64,000 bases of DNA from Bacteroidota bacterium (GTDB taxonomy: Bacteria > Bacteroidota > Bacteroidia > Chitinophagales > Chitinophagaceae): contig JABDAV010000004.1 in NCBI GenBank assembly GCA_013289015.1, positions 1 to 64,000 on the forward strand. The letters run 5' to 3'. The translations under genes were made by a program, and so were the position numbers. Positions 60,875 to 64,000 of the stretch are shown here, one piece after another. The notes below the pieces were generated by a model. The model did not search any database and was not told the DNA's origin. It saw nothing but the letters and a program-made list of their open reading frames with translations. Position 1 is the stretch's first letter. Each line of letters starts with the position of its first letter.

Positions 60875-62644
60875 TTATTTGGTAAGGATCATTTGTTTGG
60901 TATCTATCTTTTTGCCGTCAACCAATAAAGAATAGAAATAACTGCCGGATGATAATGTACCTGCAGAAATTGTTACCTGCCTTGCGCCTTTATTGCTTAA
61001 AGCAAAAGATTTTAAAGTATTTCCGTTTGCATCGGCAATAATTAGTTCGGCACTATTTTCCTGTGAGGGCAGGTAATATTTTATGATTGTATTGCTGTTA
61101 AAGGGATTGGGTGTGTTTTGCTCCAACGTTGCCGGTTGAACTACAGAAAAATCTGCTGAAGACTGGTTGCTGAGTATTTGGGAAGATAAACTTACGCATG
61201 CATTACATTGCTTCATCTGCAGAACATTTTTTTCGAGATCATCTAATCTTGATTTTAATTGCGCGTTGGCATTTTGTAAGTAAGCAATTATGCTGTCTTG
61301 TTTTGAAACCCGGTTTTGCATTGAATCATGTTGTGCAGAAAGTTCTTGTGTTGATTTAATAAGCAAAGGAATAAATGCCTGGTAATTGAGTAAGGTTACC
61401 GCTTTGCCTTCATCGGCAGGTTTACCATGAGTATCCAGATGTGGTTCACCCATATTCTTTGTTTTTGGAATAGCTGTTTGCTGCACCAGTTCCGGTAATA
61501 TCTTTTCTACATCCTGCACCAGCAGGCCATATTGTTTTTCTGTAGGAAAAGTGTAGCCTTTTTCTGCCTTTATAAATTGATAGGTTTTTGGTTGCAACTG
61601 GGTAATAATACTTAACGCATTTTGTAAAGGCTTGATATTGGTTTTTAGCTTCTCATCAGATAACGTGTACATATTACCAATCAACGCAAAATTGCCATCT
61701 GAATAAACCGCATAACGGTTCTCACCAACTGTATCTATAACAACCCCGTAAACACCCGTTGTGAGTAACTGGCTGGTATGTGTTTGCGGATCGGTGGTAG
61801 AAAACCTGCTTGCCAAATAGCCAAAAGCCCTGCCATGAGCAATATAAGGCGGGTCAACTGATGTAAAATAGGCGCTTCCTCCGCTTACTCCGACTCCTAT
61901 ATCAGATATTGCTTCACCAATTACACCTTCAGAATAAGCCGGATTGGTTGCAATACCAGCAACGCCAATATATTCATCATTTACTGAATAAACTACGCTT
62001 TGGTCTGCCTCTCCGTAAACACCTGCATGAAATGCATAGGGGATACCTTTAAGTGAATTTAGCAGGTAATCAAGGTATATAAGATGTGTTGAATCATATT
62101 TTCCCGCATAGCCGGCAAGCCCGGAAAACTCGCCTTGTGCAAATACACCTATGGAATTAAAATCCTGGTTATTGTACACATTTACTTTACCGTATTTTCT
62201 TTGGCTGCTGTTCCAATTGAATAATGCATTATCTGCTGAATCCATATAAAACGGATACGTTGCTTTTTGTACATCATAAAATCCAATGTTACCGGTACCG
62301 ATTGAAGCAGCCGGGTTTGTTGACATTAACGACCAGTCTTTTGTTCCCTTGAAATATATACCTGCGCCAATGCCGCTGCTGTAGTTAATGCGCAACGCTG
62401 AATTATAATCTTTTCCTTTTATTTCCAATAAGGCGCCGGGGGTTGTGGTGCCCATACCAATTGCGCCCTGGCTGGTAATACGTAACCTTTCGATATTATT
62501 TGTTTTCATCAGCAACGGTTTGTTGTCAGTGGTGCCAAGAAAATTTGAGGTGGTTATACCGCTGTTGCCGGTAGTAAGCCAGTTTTGCGCATGTACGTTT
62601 TGTACATAATAAATACATAGCATGATGATATAAAACTTTTTCAT
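60875..62644 (-). CDS. T9SS surface protein with S74 chaperone domain (second paralog)
   Basis: About 589 residues. Signal peptide (ending VHAQ), the same N-terminal motif as its neighbour (NWLTTGNSGITTSNFLGTTD), a middle domain without NTTG repeats (about 90-320; GVAGIATNPAYSEGVIGEA), then the S74 domain (LSDEKLKTNIKPLQNALSII, about 327), coiled coil and T9SS sorting domain. The start at 62644 gives a regular signal peptide; the frame reaches 62677. It ends 41 bp before the start of the next paralog downstream, so they may be co-transcribed. Confidence 0.83.
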   Translation of the reverse strand: MKKFYIIMLCIYYVQNVHAQNWLTTGNSGITTSNFLGTTDNKPLLMKTNNIERLRITSQGAIGMGTTTPGALLEIKGKDYNSALRINYSSGIGAGIYFKGTKDWSLMSTNPAASIGTGNIGFYDVQKATYPFYMDSADNALFNWNSSQRKYGKVNVYNNQDFNSIGVFAQGEFSGLAGYAGKYDSTHLIYLDYLLNSLKGIPYAFHAGVYGEADQSVVYSVNDEYIGVAGIATNPAYSEGVIGEAISDIGVGVSGGSAYFTSVDPPYIAHGRAFGYLASRFSTTDPQTHTSQLLTTGVYGVVIDTVGENRYAVYSDGNFALIGNMYTLSDEKLKTNIKPLQNALSIITQLQPKTYQFIKAEKGYTFPTEKQYGLLVQDVEKILPELVQQTAIPKTKNMGEPHLDTHGKPADEGKAVTLLNYQAFIPLLIKSTQELSAQHDSMQNRVSKQDSIIAYLQNANAQLKSRLDDLEKNVLQMKQCNACVSLSSQILSNQSSADFSVVQPATLEQNTPNPFNSNTIIKYYLPSQENSAELIIADANGNTLKSFALSNKGARQVTISAGTLSSGSYFYSLLVDGKKIDTKQMILTK

Positions 62645-62699
62645 AAAACTGTATTTTTTGATGATGTTTTTAAGCAAGAAGTATCATTTTTAATAATGA

Positions 62700-62732
62700 T
62701 AAAACCCTGTCATGAATGATGACAGGATTTTG
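62700..62732 (-). terminator. Terminator of the third S74/T9SS gene
   Basis: On the minus strand AAAATCCTGTCATC and GATGACAGG... type arms (AAAACCCTGTCAT / ATGACAGGATTTT read on the plus strand) form a strong stem with a short loop and T-rich flanks right after the stop codon at 62738. It separates this gene from the paralog downstream. Confidence 0.8.
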
Positions 62733-62737
62733 TGTAT

Positions 62738-64000
62738 TTATTTGGTGAGTATCATTTGTTTGGTATCAATTTTCTTCCCGTCAACCAATAAAGAATAGAA
62801 ATAACTGCCGGAAGAAAGTGTGCCTGCAGAAATGTTTATCTGTCCTGCGCCTTTATTGCTTAAAGCAAAAGATTTTAAAGTATTTCCGTTTGCATCGGTA
62901 ATAATTAGTTCAGCATTATTTGCCTGTGAGGGCAAGTAATATTTTATGATCGTACTGCTGTTAAAAGGATTGGGTGCGTTTTGCCCAAGCGTTGCGGCAT
63001 CTGTAAATGTTATATTATTTTGCTGAACTGCATTTGCAGTTGCTGCAGCGCTGCATGGGCCGCAGGTTTGCTGTTGCTGCTGAATTTGAAGTACAAGGTT
63101 TTTTAAATCATTAAAATCCTTTCTTAAAGATGCATTTTCGTTTTTAAGTGAATCATTCTGAGTTGATAGTTCCTGCACAGCTTTTACCAGTGGCACCACA
63201 AAATCGCTGTAACGCAAACCATAAATATCTTTATCATTTTTTGGTTTATCAACGCCACTGAAATTATAACCAACTTTTTTTGCTGCTGCTTCTACTTCCT
63301 GCGCCACAAAGCCGGTGTATATATTTTTTTCCTGCTTTGCTATACCTTCAGATGCATCAAGTGAGCCTGTTTTTTTATCCGCCCCTGTTTGTTTGTTTAA
63401 AGCTGCAATATCAAGCGTATAGGTTACCGGGCGAAGCAGTTTAATAAAATCAAGCCCATGCACATTTTCATGAATATTTTTCTTAAACCTGCCATCGCTT
63501 AAGGTACTCCATCCAACTATACCACCAATACTGCTTACAGAACCATCTCCAAATCTCATTTGGTAAGAGGCAGTGGGAGTGGCTCCTGAACCAATTGCAG
63601 CCGAATTGATAAACCCGGAAGATAAAGGCCCGGTAAAATATCCAATATACGTATTGTTACTTCCGTTAACAACAGATCCATAATACCCGGCTTCAAATCC
63701 TATCATGGTATTGTAGCTGCTGTTATCATTGTAGCCTGCTTCATATCCTCCAAAAAAGTTTCCGAAACCTGTACTGTTACTGTATCCCGCATTTACTCCG
63801 TTGGCTGTATTATCATATCCGGTTGTATTAGAATAAAGAGCTTCGTACCCATTGGCTGTGTTATAGCTTCCTATTGTATTATAAGTAAGCGCTTCCAGTC
63901 CGTTAGCTGTATTAGCCATCCCTGTCGTGTTAGAATTAAGAGCAAACGCTCCATTAGCTGCGTTATTAAATCCTGTTGTGTTGGAATAAAGAGCGTCTGC
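62738..64000 (-). CDS. T9SS surface protein with S74 chaperone domain (third paralog, 5' end outside window)
   Basis: At least 420 residues; the frame is open to base 64000 and reads ADALYSNTTGFNNAANGAFA, so the Met at 63919 is internal and the N-terminus lies beyond the window. It shows NTTG-type stalk repeats, then the S74 domain (LSDGRFKKNIHENVHGLDFI), a coiled coil, a GPCSAAATAN linker and the T9SS sorting domain. Its last about 85 residues are nearly the same as in the second paralog, also at DNA level, pointing to recent duplication or gene conversion. Confidence 0.85.
   Translation of the reverse strand, partial: ADALYSNTTGFNNAANGAFALNSNTTGMANTANGLEALTYNTIGSYNTANGYEALYSNTTGYDNTANGVNAGYSNSTGFGNFFGGYEAGYNDNSSYNTMIGFEAGYYGSVVNGSNNTYIGYFTGPLSSGFINSAAIGSGATPTASYQMRFGDGSVSSIGGIVGWSTLSDGRFKKNIHENVHGLDFIKLLRPVTYTLDIAALNKQTGADKKTGSLDASEGIAKQEKNIYTGFVAQEVEAAAKKVGYNFSGVDKPKNDKDIYGLRYSDFVVPLVKAVQELSTQNDSLKNENASLRKDFNDLKNLVLQIQQQQQTCGPCSAAATANAVQQNNITFTDAATLGQNAPNPFNSSTIIKYYLPSQANNAELIITDANGNTLKSFALSNKGAGQINISAGTLSSGSYFYSLLVDGKKIDTKQMILTK

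Overview
The window looks like a chromosomal segment of a Bacteroidota bacterium, most likely of the Chitinophagaceae or a close relative. The evidence is a SusC/SusD pair, several proteins ending in type IX secretion (T9SS) sorting domains, a HYC_CC_PP-type protein, DUF6520/MauE proteins, AT-rich intergenic DNA with few clear Shine-Dalgarno sites, and several start-proximal TAnnTTTG boxes of the Bacteroidota -7 type. No rRNA or species-level marker is present, so the assignment is by gene content only.

Region 1 (1-21.7 kb) is an arabinoxylan/xylose utilisation locus. In order it holds GH43, a GH51 broken by a frameshift, GH39, GH9, a second broken GH51, a giant FG-GAP/ASPIC lipoprotein, a convergent LacI-type regulator, the C-terminal scrap of a lost SusD, a T9SS surface protein, a second FG-GAP lipoprotein with a TPR-like front, xylose isomerase (xylA), and an APH-fold small-molecule kinase. 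Enzymes release arabinose and xylose outside the cytoplasm and XylA isomerises xylose. No classical xylulokinase and no intact SusC/D pair for this locus are visible.

Region 2 (21.7-30.3 kb) holds a CHAD protein, two outer-membrane barrels, a lipoprotein, a HAD phosphatase and a small unknown protein. It ends with a leftward metal-related operon: a HYC_CC_PP-type protein, a heavy-metal-binding-domain protein, and a TonB receptor with an N-terminal HMA-like domain.

Region 3 (30.3-42.5 kb) starts and ends with copies of a dispersed, hairpin-rich, non-coding repeat about 400 bp long. Between the direct repeats lies a segment that is visibly more GC-rich from about 33 kb on. It holds an HTH protein, a 117-bp nested palindrome, a small unknown protein, SusC-SusD-TlpA/DUF3738, and the convergent DUF6520 and MauE genes. 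After the second repeat cluster comes a PPC-domain T9SS protein broken by two single-base deletions, then an IS110-type transposase remnant.

Region 4 (43-58 kb) is mostly housekeeping: two micro-proteins, CcsA/CcmC-CcmD cytochrome c assembly, glutamate dehydrogenase, lpxB, an msrB-cytochrome b-molybdoprotein cluster resembling an envelope methionine sulfoxide repair unit, pdxJ, a 166-bp tandem repeat array, a four-gene run (membrane protein, DUF1801, GNAT, VanX-like dipeptidase), AMP nucleosidase, a sugar nucleotidyltransferase, an SMP-30/FAH sugar-acid pair, and tRNA-Pro(TGG) next to an IS3 orfA scrap.

Region 5 (58.4-64 kb) holds three leftward paralogous surface proteins. Each carries an S74 intramolecular chaperone domain followed by a T9SS sorting domain; the last runs off the window.

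Four single-base frameshifts in three otherwise well-preserved genes suggest either residual sequencing error or very recent gene decay. This is the main caveat on the annotation.
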